DNA from: Bryobacterales bacterium
GTDB taxonomy: Bacteria > Acidobacteriota > Terriglobia > Bryobacterales > Bryobacteraceae
Assembly (NCBI GenBank): GCA_016789905.1
Contig: JAEUQC010000041.1
Span: 1 to 64,000 of the forward strand
Length of the DNA: 64,000 nt
Direction: 5' to 3'
In this document: piece by piece, positions 1 through 9,817 of the stretch
How the letters are laid out: every line of letters begins with the position of its first letter
How positions within the stretch are numbered: position 1 is the first letter of the stretch
Translations under genes and position numbers: made by a program
The notes under the pieces: model-generated
Seen by the model: the letters and a program-made list of their open reading frames with translations, nothing else
Databases searched by the model: none
Told to the model about the DNA's origin: nothing

Positions 1-2934
1 TCGGTGCGCGGCGGCATCATCGACATCTTTCCGGCGGAGAGCGAGAAGCCGATCCGCATTGAGCTTTTCGGCGACACGATTGAGGAGATGCGGCGGTTCG
101 ATGTGCAGACGCAGCGCTCCGTTTTGAAAGTCACTTCGGCCACGATTCTGCCGCTGGCTGAACATGCGGTGCCGGCGAATCCGGTGCCGGGGTGGGAGTT
201 TCTGCGCGTGTTGCAGGACGCGCGGACGACGAACCTTTTCGACTTGCAGTTGGACGCGCTGGTACTGCTGGATGAGCCTGAGCAGATACGCGGGGCGGCC
301 GAGCGGTTTTGGAAACGGCTGAACGAGAACGTGCGGGAAGAGACGGTGCCGAACGGGGCCGTTTATTGCACGGTGGAAGAGTGGGCGCGGATGACGGAAG
401 GCCGGGCGACGGTGGCGCTGCGGCAGTTGGAACTGATTGGCGAAACAGGGGCGGGGCCGGCGGTGTATGTGCCGACGCGGCCATCGATTGCCTTCCACGG
501 CGACCTGCAAGCGGCGGTGGGCGAGACACGCAACCTAGTGGAAAAGGGCCATCGCGTGGTGTACTTCGCGCCGGCGGTGGGCGAAGTCGAGCGGCTGGCC
601 GATATTCTGCACGAGTACCGGGTGCCGTTCCAGTTGGCGCTGGACCCGGGGGACCATCCGTCGCCATATTTGGCGGAACGGGCGCGGCTGTTTGGATCGA
701 GCGCGAACACGATGCTGGCGCGCGGGCAGATACGGCGGGGCACGACGTTTCTGGACGCGCGGGTTACGGTTATTGGCAGTGAGGATCTGTTTGATCCCTC
801 GGACTTGCAGGTGTCGCCGGCGATCAACCACGGCGCGGCGGCGGCGTTCGCGGCCGACATCGCCGACCTGAAGCCGGGCGACTACATTGTCCACGTGACG
901 CATGGCGTGGGCAAGTTTCTGGGCATTAAAGAACTGGCGCAGGGGGACGGGGAGAAGGGCGATTTCCTGTTGTTGGAATACGCCGGCGAATCGCGGCTGT
1001 ATGTGCCGATGACGCGGCTGGACCTGGTGCAGAAGTACCGGGGCGCGGGGGAACAGAAGCCGGCGGTGGACAAGCTGGGCGGCGTCACGTGGACGAAGAC
1101 GAAGACGCGCGTGAAGGCGAAGATGCGCGACATGGCGGAGGAGCTTTTAAAGCTCTACGCGGCGCGGAAGATGTCGGAGGGATTCGCCTATTCGCCCGAT
1201 TCCAACTGGCAGCGCGAGTTTGAAGACGCCTTTGAATACGGGGCAACGAAGGACCAGTTGCAGGCGGTGGCGGAGATTAAGCGCGACCTGGAGCGGCCGC
1301 AGCCGATGGACCGGCTGCTGTGCGGCGATGTGGGTTTCGGCAAGACGGAAGTGGCGATGCGGGCGGCGTTCAAGGCGCTGGGCGATGGGAAACAGGTGGC
1401 GGTGTTGACGCCGACGACGGTGCTCTGTTTCCAGCACTACGAATCGTTCAAGCGGCGGTTTGCGAGCTTTCCGGTGCGGGTGGAGATGCTGAGCCGGTTC
1501 CGCACGGCGGCGGAGACCAAGGCGGTGCTGGAGGAGTTGAAACTGGGGAAGGTGGACATCGTCATTGGGACGCACCGGATCCTTTCCAAAGACGTACAGT
1601 ACTCCGATTTGGGGTTGCTGATCGTAGACGAGGAGCAGCGGTTCGGCGTGCGGCACAAGGAACGGCTGAAGGAGATCCGGGCGAACATCGATGTGCTGAC
1701 CATGAGCGCCACGCCGATTCCGCGGACGCTGCACATGTCGATGCTGGGGCTGCGGGATATGTCGGTGATCGAGACGCCGCCCAAGGACCGGCTGGCGGTG
1801 CAGACCACGGTGGCGCACTTCAACGAAGACCTGGTGCGGGCGGCGATTGACACCGAGGTGATGCGCGGGGGGCAGGTGTACTTTGTGCATAACCGCGTGG
1901 ACACGATCTACCAGCGGGCGATGTGGCTGCAGGAGACGATGCCGAATGTAAAAGTGGGCGTGGGGCACGGGCAGATGCCGGAGGCCGAGTTGGAACGGGT
2001 GCTGCTGGGCTTCATGAAGCATGAGTACGACGTGTTTGTGTGCACGACGATTGTGGAGAACGGGCTGGACATTCCGCTGGCGAACACCATCATTATCGAG
2101 AATGCCGAGCGGCATGGATTGTCGGAGCTGTACCAGTTGCGGGGGCGCGTGGGACGTTCGAACCGGCGGGCGTATGCGTATTTGCTGGTGCCTCCGAATG
2201 CGGAGCTATCGGAAGTGGCGCGGAAGCGGCTGGCGGCATTGCGCGAGTTTAGCGACTTGGGGGCGGGATTCAAGATCGCGGCGCTGGATTTGGAGCTGCG
2301 CGGGTGCGGGAATTTGTTGGGCGGGGAGCAGCACGGACATATCGAATCCGTGGGTTTCGACACGTATTTGAAGCTGCTGGACGATATGGTGCGGGAGTTG
2401 AAGGGGGAGGACGTGCCGCCGGAGATTCATTCGACGATATCGCTGGGGCTGGACCTGCGGATTCCGAATACCTATATCGGCGAGGAGATGCAGCGGCTGC
2501 GGACGTACAAGAAGCTGGCGAGTGTGGAAAACGTTTCTGAGCAGGCGCGGGTGCTGGAGGAGATGGCGGACCGGTACGGGCCGGTGCCGGATATGGTGCG
2601 GCAGTTGGCGGAGTTCAGCCTGCTGCGGGCGATTGCGCAACGGCTGGGAATTGAATCGATCGACCGGCGGCAGGGGTACTTCAACATGAAGATTCATCCG
2701 GAGGCGCGGATCAGCCCGGAGAACCTGATGGCCCTGGTGGCGGGGACGAAGGGGTGCCAGTTTACGCCGGCGGGGGTGCTGCGGCTGCCGGCCGATGCGT
2801 GGCCGGTGACCAAGCCGGAGGCGATGCTGCGGCACCTGCAGGAGTGTTTGCGGCGGCTGGACCCGGCGCCGGTTGGGGCGAACGGGACACAGCGTGAAGC
2901 GGTGGACACGGATGGAACACCTGTAACCCTTTGA
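1..2934 (+). CDS. mfd: Transcription-repair coupling factor Mfd (5' truncated by window edge)
   Basis: Superfamily 2 DNA translocase that removes stalled RNA polymerase from lesions and recruits UvrA. The window opens inside the gene; the frame is open from base 1, and about 976 residues remain of a family length near 1150, so the extreme N-terminus is missing. A CarD-like RNA-polymerase-interaction region (GDYIVHVTHGVGKF, near residue 295) precedes a helicase core with Walker A GDVGFGKTE near residue 440, DEEQRFG near 545 and the TRG-type motif around ENGLDIPLANT near 690. A C-terminal TRCF domain follows. The gene is followed after 47 bases by a foldase gene. Identification is secure. Confidence 0.95.
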   Translation, partial: SVRGGIIDIFPAESEKPIRIELFGDTIEEMRRFDVQTQRSVLKVTSATILPLAEHAVPANPVPGWEFLRVLQDARTTNLFDLQLDALVLLDEPEQIRGAAERFWKRLNENVREETVPNGAVYCTVEEWARMTEGRATVALRQLELIGETGAGPAVYVPTRPSIAFHGDLQAAVGETRNLVEKGHRVVYFAPAVGEVERLADILHEYRVPFQLALDPGDHPSPYLAERARLFGSSANTMLARGQIRRGTTFLDARVTVIGSEDLFDPSDLQVSPAINHGAAAAFAADIADLKPGDYIVHVTHGVGKFLGIKELAQGDGEKGDFLLLEYAGESRLYVPMTRLDLVQKYRGAGEQKPAVDKLGGVTWTKTKTRVKAKMRDMAEELLKLYAARKMSEGFAYSPDSNWQREFEDAFEYGATKDQLQAVAEIKRDLERPQPMDRLLCGDVGFGKTEVAMRAAFKALGDGKQVAVLTPTTVLCFQHYESFKRRFASFPVRVEMLSRFRTAAETKAVLEELKLGKVDIVIGTHRILSKDVQYSDLGLLIVDEEQRFGVRHKERLKEIRANIDVLTMSATPIPRTLHMSMLGLRDMSVIETPPKDRLAVQTTVAHFNEDLVRAAIDTEVMRGGQVYFVHNRVDTIYQRAMWLQETMPNVKVGVGHGQMPEAELERVLLGFMKHEYDVFVCTTIVENGLDIPLANTIIIENAERHGLSELYQLRGRVGRSNRRAYAYLLVPPNAELSEVARKRLAALREFSDLGAGFKIAALDLELRGCGNLLGGEQHGHIESVGFDTYLKLLDDMVRELKGEDVPPEIHSTISLGLDLRIPNTYIGEEMQRLRTYKKLASVENVSEQARVLEEMADRYGPVPDMVRQLAEFSLLRAIAQRLGIESIDRRQGYFNMKIHPEARISPENLMALVAGTKGCQFTPAGVLRLPADAWPVTKPEAMLRHLQECLRRLDPAPVGANGTQREAVDTDGTPVTL

Positions 2935-2981
2935 TTCGCGGTTTTGGCGAGGGGCTTGCAAGCGGTACTATAGGAGGAGAT

Positions 2982-4121
2982 ATGTCGAATCGCGTCCTTT
3001 TGCTGTGTGTTGCCGCCGGTTCCCTGGTGACGTTTGCTCAGCCGATTGTGGTGGAGCAGATTGTGGCCAAGGTGAACGGGGAGATTATCACCCGTTCCGA
3101 GCTGGAACGAATGAAGAAGAACATGGCCGACGACATGAAGCAGCGCGGGGCGAGCGCGGCGGAGATCACGACGGCGCTGCAGGAGCGGGAAAAGGATTTT
3201 CTGCGCGAGAAGATCGACACAATGCTGCTGGTGCAGAAGGGTCGCGACCTGAGCATCAACCTGGACACGGAAGTGACGAAGTACATTCTGGACCTGCAGC
3301 GGCGATCAAAGATCACCGATACCGACAAGTTCCAGGCCTATATTCGCGAGAACACCGGGATGCCGTATGAAGACTACCGGCTGGAAATCAAGAACAGCAT
3401 GTTGACGCGGCGGGTGATCGGGCAGGAGGTGAGCTCGAAGATTGTGATTCCGAAAGCGGATGTGCGCAAGTACTACGACGAACACAAAAACGAGTTCCAA
3501 CGCGAGGAGCGCGTGTTCATGCGCGAGATCTTCCTGAACGTGGAAGGAAAGGCCGAGGCCGAGAAGGCGGCGGTGGAGAAGAAGGCCAAGGACCTGGTGG
3601 CGCGGGCGCGGAAAGGCGAGAAGTTCAACGAACTGGCGCGGGACAATTCGGATTCCGAATCGGCAAAGAACGAGGGCGAACTGCCGCCGTCGAAGAAGGG
3701 CGAGTTGCGGAAAGAGATTGAAGACAAGGTGTGGGCGGCGAAGCGGAACGAAGTGCTGGACCCGATCGCGTTTCCGAACGGCTGGCTCATTTTGAAGGTG
3801 GAAGAGCATCACGAGGCTGGCCTGGCGCAGTTTGAGGAAGTGGAAGGCGAAGTGATGAACAAGCTGTTCGAACCGCGGATGCAGCCGGCGGTGCGCGACT
3901 ACCTGACGCGCCTGCGGAGCGAGGCGTTTTTGGAGATCCGGGAAGGGTATGTGGACACGGCGGCGGCGGCGGGAAAATCGACCAAGTGGAGCGACCCGGC
4001 GCAACTGAAGCCGGAGACGGTGACGCGGGCCGAGGTGGCGAGCCAGAAGCGGCGGAAGCGGTTATTGTTTGTGCCGGTGCCGGGAACGTCGACGGGGAAT
4101 GTGTCGACCTCCAAATCATAG
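2982..4121 (+). CDS. SurA/PpiC-type periplasmic peptidyl-prolyl isomerase/chaperone
   Basis: Predicted periplasmic foldase acting on outer-membrane or secreted proteins. The start was set at ATG 2982 because TAGGAGGAGA lies just before it and a signal peptide follows (hydrophobic VLLLCVAAGSLVTFA). Residues 20-140 form a SurA-N-like helical domain containing the family-typical VAKVNGEIITRSEL. Residues about 178-290 form one parvulin domain (LARDNSDSESAKNEGELP resembles the rotamase signature). The Lys/Arg-rich tail is unassigned. With a single parvulin domain and 379 residues it is shorter than E. coli SurA, which has two, so no gene symbol is given. Confidence 0.85.
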   Translation: MSNRVLLLCVAAGSLVTFAQPIVVEQIVAKVNGEIITRSELERMKKNMADDMKQRGASAAEITTALQEREKDFLREKIDTMLLVQKGRDLSINLDTEVTKYILDLQRRSKITDTDKFQAYIRENTGMPYEDYRLEIKNSMLTRRVIGQEVSSKIVIPKADVRKYYDEHKNEFQREERVFMREIFLNVEGKAEAEKAAVEKKAKDLVARARKGEKFNELARDNSDSESAKNEGELPPSKKGELRKEIEDKVWAAKRNEVLDPIAFPNGWLILKVEEHHEAGLAQFEEVEGEVMNKLFEPRMQPAVRDYLTRLRSEAFLEIREGYVDTAAAAGKSTKWSDPAQLKPETVTRAEVASQKRRKRLLFVPVPGTSTGNVSTSKS

Positions 4122-4170
4122 GCTTCCCAGCGGCTGCCGGTCCTGCTACGCTTAAATCCGATCCCATCGG

Positions 4171-5256
4171 ATGAAATTATTCGCAAACGAACTCGAACCC
4201 AACCAGCAGGTCCAGACGACTTTCCTGGTTTTGAACAAGGATGTCCGTCAGAAAAAGACGGGTGAACCGTATCTATCGCTGGTGTTAGGCGACAAGACGG
4301 GCGACATAGACGCAAAGATGTGGGACGGTGTGGCCGACATCGTCGACACCTTTGAACGCAATGACTATGTAAAGATACGCGGCCAGGCAACGGTATATCA
4401 GAATAAGTTGCAACTGCGGGTGGACCGGCTGCAACGGGCCGATGAGCGGGAGATAGAACCCGCCGATTACTTCCCGGCGTCGAAGCGCGACCGGGATGAG
4501 ATGTTTGCTGAGTTAATGGGCTACATCGAAACGATGCGGAATCCGCATTTGAAGGCGCTGTTGGAAGCGTTTTTCGCCGATGCCGACATTGCGCGACGGT
4601 ATAAGACGGCGCCCGCGGCCAAGTCGATTCACCATGCCTGGATTGGCGGGTTGATTGAGCATGTGCTGTCGCTGCTGGCGCTGGCGCGGTTCACGGCGCG
4701 GCACTATGCGGAAGTGGATGAAGATCTGCTGGTGACGGGCGTGGTGCTGCATGATATCGGGAAGATCTACGAACTGACTTACGACCGTGGTTTCGGATAT
4801 TCCGATGAGGGGCAGTTGATTGGCCACATTCTGATTGCGCTGCGAATGGTGGATGAGAAGGCGCGGCAGGTGCCGGGGTTCCCGCCGAAACTGCGGCTGC
4901 TGGTGGAACATTTGATTGCCAGCCATCATGGGGAGTTGGAGTATGGCTCGCCGAAGGTGCCGTGCTTCCTGGAGGCGATGCTGCTGCACCATTTGGACAA
5001 CCTGGACTCGAAGATGGAGACGGTGCGGACGATCGTGCAGCGGGACGCGATGCTGGAGGGGAATTTTACGGGGTACGCGCCGTCGATTGAGCGATCGCTG
5101 CTGAAGAAAGACCGGTTCCTGGCGGAAGAACAGGTGGCGCCGCCCGCCCCGAAACCGGTGGCGCTGCCGCTGCAGAAGAGTGGCAAGCCGGCGACGCCGA
5201 CGACGGGATCGCTTTTCGGCGATAAGTTGATTTCGGCGCTGGGCGACGAGAAGTAA
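4171..5256 (+). CDS. OB-fold/HD-domain protein, YhaM-like 3'-5' exoribonuclease
   Basis: An N-terminal OB-fold nucleic-acid-binding domain (residues about 10-90, including LVLGDKTGDIDAKMWDG) precedes an HD phosphohydrolase domain. Metal-ligand signatures are HHAWIGGLIEH near 152, LHDIGK near 195 and SHHGELEYG near 252. This order is that of YhaM, a 3'-to-5' exoribonuclease, so RNA or DNA 3'-end trimming is the likely activity (inference from family). The last 40 residues are Pro/Ala-rich and unassigned. The gene ends five bases before the BlaI-type regulator and probably shares its transcript. Confidence 0.82.
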   Translation: MKLFANELEPNQQVQTTFLVLNKDVRQKKTGEPYLSLVLGDKTGDIDAKMWDGVADIVDTFERNDYVKIRGQATVYQNKLQLRVDRLQRADEREIEPADYFPASKRDRDEMFAELMGYIETMRNPHLKALLEAFFADADIARRYKTAPAAKSIHHAWIGGLIEHVLSLLALARFTARHYAEVDEDLLVTGVVLHDIGKIYELTYDRGFGYSDEGQLIGHILIALRMVDEKARQVPGFPPKLRLLVEHLIASHHGELEYGSPKVPCFLEAMLLHHLDNLDSKMETVRTIVQRDAMLEGNFTGYAPSIERSLLKKDRFLAEEQVAPPAPKPVALPLQKSGKPATPTTGSLFGDKLISALGDEK

Positions 5257-5260
5257 AGCT

Positions 5261-5647
5261 ATGGCGAGGCGCACCGGGCAGTCTCCGCTACCACCGCCGC
5301 TGGAAATGGAGTGTTTGGGCGTGCTGTGGACGCTGGGGGAAGGCACGGTGCGGGATGTGGCGGCGGCGCTGGCGCCACGCAAGCCGATGGCGTACACGAC
5401 GGTGATGACGCTATTGGAACGGCTGGTGAAGCGGGGCCGGCTGGCGCGGCGGAAGGTGCGGCGAAGCTATGTGTATGTGCCGGCCGAGGACCCGGCCGAG
5501 TTGCGGGAGATTGCGGTGGGAGAGTTGACGCGCGACTACTTTGGGGGGTCGCGCGAGGCGCTGCGGGAGTGGCTTGCAGGCAAGCCGGGCGGCGAGCGGG
5601 AAGCGGAAACGACGGTGAGCGAACCGATCGATACAGCGTTGCTGTAA
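5261..5647 (+). CDS. BlaI/MecI-family winged-helix repressor
   Basis: A 128-residue protein with the BlaI/MecI winged helix over residues about 14-80 (LEMECLGVLWTLGEGTVRDV, then TTVMTLLERLVKRG for the recognition helix), and a dimerisation tail. Family members repress beta-lactamase or other stress genes and are inactivated by a BlaR1-type membrane protease. No BlaR1 gene lies in the window, so the inducing partner must be elsewhere or absent. CTGTA/TACAG half-sites downstream suggest it may act on the next gene or on itself. The target is inferred, the family assignment is firm. Confidence 0.85.
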   Translation: MARRTGQSPLPPPLEMECLGVLWTLGEGTVRDVAAALAPRKPMAYTTVMTLLERLVKRGRLARRKVRRSYVYVPAEDPAELREIAVGELTRDYFGGSREALREWLAGKPGGEREAETTVSEPIDTALL

Positions 5648-5752
5648 ATTGGACACGCGCATCTCCTTTTGTTTGTTACAGTTCCGTTTTTTCATAGATT
5701 TGAGTTCCAAAAGCTGTATATTAACTCCCTTAAAATCAACTAGATACAGCTT
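5642..5752. promoter_or_regulatory. AT-rich intergenic region with candidate BlaI-type operators
   Basis: Between the BlaI-type gene and the TonB receptor there are four half-sites in alternating orientation: CTGTA at 5642-5646, TACAG at 5677-5681, CTGTA at 5714-5718 and TACAG at 5745-5749. The last two lie in a perfect 9-bp inverted repeat, AAGCTGTAT (5711-5719) and ATACAGCTT (5744-5752). Known MecI/BlaI operators are TACA/TGTA dyads, but with a much shorter spacer, so the match is suggestive only. Confidence 0.4.
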
Positions 5753-5806
5753 GCAGTGCATACCCCCCCGGACATAGAATAAGAGTGCACAGGTGTCTCT
5801 TACCCT

Positions 5807-8800
5807 ATGAGAAAACTGAAACTTATTACCCTAATCAGCGCGATGTTGGCCGCCTCGGCCTCCGCGCAAACCATTACCGGCGCGTTCACTGGAACGCTGA
5901 CCGACCAATCCGGCGCTGTAGTCCCGAACGCCAAAGTGACGGCCACCAATGCCGGCACCAACGTGACCTATACCGCGTCCAGCAACGACGCGGGAGTCTT
6001 CAATCTGCTCTTCCTGCCCGTCGGCAGCTACAATCTTGCGGCGGAAGTGAAGGGGTTCAAAAAAGCCACAGCGGGGCCGTACGCGCTGCAGGTGAACCAG
6101 ACGGCGCGCGTGGACTTCAAGCTGGAAGTCGGCGAGACGACGCAATCGGTGGAAATCACCGCGGCGGCGCCGGTGTTGCAGACCGAATCGACGCAGACGG
6201 GTGAATCGCTTGGGTCGAAGCAGTTGACGGAACTGCCGCTGAAGGGCCGCAATTTCGTATCGTTGACGCTGTTGGTTCCGGGCGCGGTGTCGCCGAATCC
6301 GGACGCGATGAGCAGCCGATTTGGCGCTCGTCCGTATGTGAACGGGAACCGGGAACAGACGAACAACTTCATGTTGGACGGCGTGGACGTGAACGACTCG
6401 ATTGACAACCGCGTGGGCTATTCGCCGAACGTGGACGCACTGGAAGAAGTGAAAGTGCTGACGGGCAACGCGGCGGCCGATTACGGCAACTCCGGCGGCG
6501 CGACCGTGATGATGTCTATCAAGAGCGGGACGAACAAGTTCCACGGGAACGTGTTTGAGTTCCTGCAGAACAATGTATTGAACGCGAATGGGTTCTTCCG
6601 GAACCGGAACGCGAACACCGCAACGCGCACGGGTTTCAAGCGGAACATCTTCGGCGGCACGCTGGGCGGGCCAATTAAGCGGAACAAGATGTTCTTCTTC
6701 GTGGACTATGAAGGGACGATGCAGCGCAATGACGGGCCCGCTTCGGCCAGTTTGGCGCCGCAGGCTTGGCGCAATGGCGACCTGAGCCAGTTCCCGAATA
6801 CGACGATTACGGACCCCACCAACGGGCAACCGTTCGCCGGCAAGCAGATTCCCGTCTCCCGGTTCAATCCGGTGGCGAGATTCCTGTTCTCCAACCCGTC
6901 GCTGTATCCGCTGCCGACGCAGACCGGCACGGGCCCGCTGGGCATCGCCGGCAACTACGCCGGCGGCACAGCGTCGAAGCTGAACAATCATCAGGCAGAC
7001 GCCAAAGTGGATTACCGCCCCTCCGATAAAGACGCCTTGATGGCGCGCTGGTCGGTGGGCCGTTATGAATCCGTTGGCAGCCGCGCGGTGCTCCCCACCA
7101 GCATGACCAGCGGCCAGGAAGGCCCGACATCGTCGTGGGTGGCCAACTGGAACCGCACCATTTCGCCTTCGATCGTGAACGAAGCCCGCTTCTCGTTCTC
7201 GCGCATCCAGATTGACGACGTGACCATCGACTGGAGCGGCCAACTGGGCGCCGATGGTAACCAGAAGTTTGGCATCCCCGGCGGACAGCCGATTCCCGGA
7301 TTGAGTTCCGTCGGCCTCGGCAGCGGACTGACCGGAATTGGCGCCGGCGCCAGCTTGTCGAACACAGTGGACAAGAAGTTCATCATTTACGACAACCTGA
7401 CCTGGCAGAAGGGCAAGCACCTTCTGAAGATGGGTACGCAGTTGATGAAGTACAACCAGGACCGTTATTACGCCGGCAACAACGGCGTGTTGGGCCTGTT
7501 CCGCTATAACGGCACCTACACGGGCCTGGACTTCGCCGACTTCCTGACCGACTCCCTGAACGGCAAAGGCCGCGGCGCGCTGACGGACCCCTGGGGTCAC
7601 CGCTTCTGGAGAACAGCGCTGTTCTTCCAGGACGACTACAAGGTTTCCCAGACGTTCACGCTGAACATCGGCATGCGTTGGGAATACATGCAGCCGATCT
7701 ATGAAAAGGACAACCGTCAGATCAACGTTGACACCTTTGCCGGCACGCTCGTTCGCCCCGGCGGCGAGTACGGGAACGCGCTGTATCGCGGCTACAAGAA
7801 GCAGTACATGCCCCGCATCGGCTTCGCCTGGACGCCGAACCAGTTCAACAACAAACTGGTGGTCCGCGGCGGCTACGCCTATCAGAGCTTCATGGAAGGC
7901 ACCGGCGCCAACCTGCGCCTGCCGCTGAATCCGCCCTTCTTCGTGGAAACGGACTTCACCTATGACCCGCGCACGCCTGGCACAATTCGGACCGGTTTCT
8001 CCGACGTTGTGACGGCTAATGTGACGCTCGACATGCCTCGCCCGGCGGCTGCCGGCACCACGCCGCAGTTGCAGGGACGCGCCTGGGATCTGAACCTGCG
8101 TCCGCAAACGACCAGCCAGATCAACTTCACCATGGAGTATCAGTTCGATAACGCCACATCCCTGCAGGCTGGCTATGTCGGCCAGAAGGGCACCCACCTG
8201 GTGGCGCCCGTCGAAGCCAATCAACCCGTGGCCGGAACCGGTCCGTTCGCCACCTGGACGAACATCAACCTGCGCCGTCCGCTGATCAACAGGCTGCCGA
8301 ACTTGGGCAACATCGCGCGTACCGAATCTTCGGCGACGATGGATTATCACTCGCTGCAGGTGGTGGGCCGGCGCAAGTTCGCCTCCGGGTTTGACTTCCT
8401 GGCGTCCTACACGTTTGGCAAAACCCTCACCGACAACCTGGGCTATTACGGCTCCGGCAACACCCAGGGTGAAGGCGCTTATTGGCAGAATGCGTATGAT
8501 CGCCGGTCCAACCGCGGTCCCGCGTTTTTCGATATCCGCAGCAACCTGACGGTGGCCGGCAGTTGGTTTGTCCCGGTGGGCAAAGGCAAGAAGTTCGGCG
8601 GCGGCATGAACGCCGTGGCGGACGCTGTCCTTGGCGGCTGGAACTTGAACTACTCTGTGGCCGCCCGCACCGGCGTGCCGATCACCGTTCGCGCCAATGA
8701 CCTTACCGGCCAGGCCGTTCGCGGCAACGTTCGGGCGAATGCGTACCGTCCGTTGACGATCAATGAGTCGGCGCGCAACGTGGACAACTGGTTCGGACTG

Positions 8801-9139
8801 CCGACGGACTCGGCTGCACGCGGTGCGTTCTTCTGCGCCGCTGGCGTCGACAACGGCACCTGCGCCTACGGTCAGCCCGGCCAGGGCTTCTTCGGCAACT
8901 CCGGCATCGGAACCGAACGCGGCCCCGGCTTCTTCAGCTCCGACATGTCGATCGGGAAGCGCTTCAATGTGACCGAGTCGAACTACATCGACTTCCGCAT
9001 GGAGCTCTTCAATGCCTTCAACAACGTGAGCTGGGCGCCCCCGGGCGCCAACGTTGGCAACCCGGCGACGTTCGGCGTCGTGGGCGGCCAGGTGCAGGCT
9101 CCGCGCAACATTCAGTTTGGTCTGAAGTACTTCTTCTAG
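5807..9139 (+). CDS. Oar-like TonB-dependent outer-membrane receptor with carboxypeptidase-regulatory domain
   Basis: An outer-membrane protein of 1110 residues. A signal peptide (ends near SASA, residue 20) is followed by a carboxypeptidase-regulatory-like beta domain at about 22-108, a plug-like region at about 140-235 (LPLKGRNFVSLTLLVPGAV) and a long beta-barrel ending in the aromatic FGLKYFF typical of barrel C-termini. Acidobacteria carry many such receptors; the family is linked to uptake of large ligands or to adhesion (Oar of Myxococcus). The substrate cannot be read from sequence. Start ATG 5807 is chosen for its signal peptide. A strong terminator follows. Confidence 0.88.
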   Translation: MRKLKLITLISAMLAASASAQTITGAFTGTLTDQSGAVVPNAKVTATNAGTNVTYTASSNDAGVFNLLFLPVGSYNLAAEVKGFKKATAGPYALQVNQTARVDFKLEVGETTQSVEITAAAPVLQTESTQTGESLGSKQLTELPLKGRNFVSLTLLVPGAVSPNPDAMSSRFGARPYVNGNREQTNNFMLDGVDVNDSIDNRVGYSPNVDALEEVKVLTGNAAADYGNSGGATVMMSIKSGTNKFHGNVFEFLQNNVLNANGFFRNRNANTATRTGFKRNIFGGTLGGPIKRNKMFFFVDYEGTMQRNDGPASASLAPQAWRNGDLSQFPNTTITDPTNGQPFAGKQIPVSRFNPVARFLFSNPSLYPLPTQTGTGPLGIAGNYAGGTASKLNNHQADAKVDYRPSDKDALMARWSVGRYESVGSRAVLPTSMTSGQEGPTSSWVANWNRTISPSIVNEARFSFSRIQIDDVTIDWSGQLGADGNQKFGIPGGQPIPGLSSVGLGSGLTGIGAGASLSNTVDKKFIIYDNLTWQKGKHLLKMGTQLMKYNQDRYYAGNNGVLGLFRYNGTYTGLDFADFLTDSLNGKGRGALTDPWGHRFWRTALFFQDDYKVSQTFTLNIGMRWEYMQPIYEKDNRQINVDTFAGTLVRPGGEYGNALYRGYKKQYMPRIGFAWTPNQFNNKLVVRGGYAYQSFMEGTGANLRLPLNPPFFVETDFTYDPRTPGTIRTGFSDVVTANVTLDMPRPAAAGTTPQLQGRAWDLNLRPQTTSQINFTMEYQFDNATSLQAGYVGQKGTHLVAPVEANQPVAGTGPFATWTNINLRRPLINRLPNLGNIARTESSATMDYHSLQVVGRRKFASGFDFLASYTFGKTLTDNLGYYGSGNTQGEGAYWQNAYDRRSNRGPAFFDIRSNLTVAGSWFVPVGKGKKFGGGMNAVADAVLGGWNLNYSVAARTGVPITVRANDLTGQAVRGNVRANAYRPLTINESARNVDNWFGLPTDSAARGAFFCAAGVDNGTCAYGQPGQGFFGNSGIGTERGPGFFSSDMSIGKRFNVTESNYIDFRMELFNAFNNVSWAPPGANVGNPATFGVVGGQVQAPRNIQFGLKYFF

Positions 9140-9160
9140 ACCGCGCTGGATTTACACTGA

Positions 9161-9190
9161 AAGGGCAGGCCTCGCGGCCTGCCCTTTTCG
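9161..9190 (+). terminator. Rho-independent terminator
   Basis: Perfect 11-bp inverted repeat AAGGGCAGGCC (9161-9171) and GGCCTGCCCTT (9176-9186) with a TCGC loop, then TTTTC. It closes the Oar-like receptor transcript. Confidence 0.9.
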
Positions 9191-9199
9191 TTTTCCCCC

Positions 9200-9658
9200 A
9201 TGAAAAAGAAATTATTGCTGGCCATTCCGATCCTGGCGATCGTGATCCAATTTCTACCCGCCCCGGCGAAGACGAACCCGCCGGTGGACCCGGCTCGGAC
9301 GCTGCAAGCCGTCATGAAACCGCCGGCGGGGGTAGCCGGGATCCTGGAGCGCGCGTGCGCGGACTGTCACTCGAACGAAACCCGTTGGCCGTGGTATGCG
9401 AACGTGGCGCCCGTTTCCTGGCCCGTGCGGCGGCACGTAGAGGATGGACGCAAACACGTGAATTTTTCCGAGTGGCTGAAGCCTGGCGATACTAACTTCA
9501 CTGATTGGAATACGTTAGAGGATATTTGCGAGAGTGTGAAGAGCGGTGAAATGCCGTTGGCCGGCTACGATTGGCTGCACCCGGAAGCCAAACTCACCGA
9601 TGCGGATCGCCAGGCCGTATGCGCGTGGGTGGACCAGGCGTTCGAAGGCGCGAAATGA
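9200..9658 (+). CDS. Secreted haem-binding-domain protein (single CxxCH)
   Basis: A 152-residue protein with an N-terminal hydrophobic segment (LLLAIPILAIVIQFLPA) acting as signal or anchor, and one c-type haem motif CADCH near residue 53. The surrounding SNETRWPWYANVAPVSWPV is characteristic of the small haem-binding domain family found in Acidobacteria and Bacteroidetes. It is probably a periplasmic electron-transfer or haem-carrying protein; no partner is adjacent. It starts ten bases after the terminator of the receptor gene, so it should have its own promoter, which is not obvious. Confidence 0.8.
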   Translation: MKKKLLLAIPILAIVIQFLPAPAKTNPPVDPARTLQAVMKPPAGVAGILERACADCHSNETRWPWYANVAPVSWPVRRHVEDGRKHVNFSEWLKPGDTNFTDWNTLEDICESVKSGEMPLAGYDWLHPEAKLTDADRQAVCAWVDQAFEGAK

Positions 9659-9817
9659 GGCGGAAGGCTGGTACTTTCGATGGATCGGGGGGCGGAAACG
9701 CTGAGGAATAATCACCTCCGGAATAGGGCGTTCCGCCAATATGTCAGACGAAATGCGGACGGTATCATCATCTCAGCAGCCAAGAAAACCAGGCTGCAGG
9801 GAGAGGAATTACAAAAC

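Noticed and set aside
1147-2115. 322-codon minus-strand frame inside mfd
   Set aside because: His/Arg/Leu-rich antisense translation; mfd motifs on the plus strand are unambiguous.
5761-5772. C-run upstream of the Oar-like receptor as a phase-variation tract
   Set aside because: Only eight C residues lie outside the coding frame and away from the likely promoter; no second tract or alternative phase was seen, so there is no positive evidence.
5831-8350. 839-codon open frame on the minus strand inside the Oar-like receptor gene
   Set aside because: It is antisense to a well-supported receptor; the translation is Arg/His/Val-rich low-complexity without domains, as expected from a GC-rich shadow frame.
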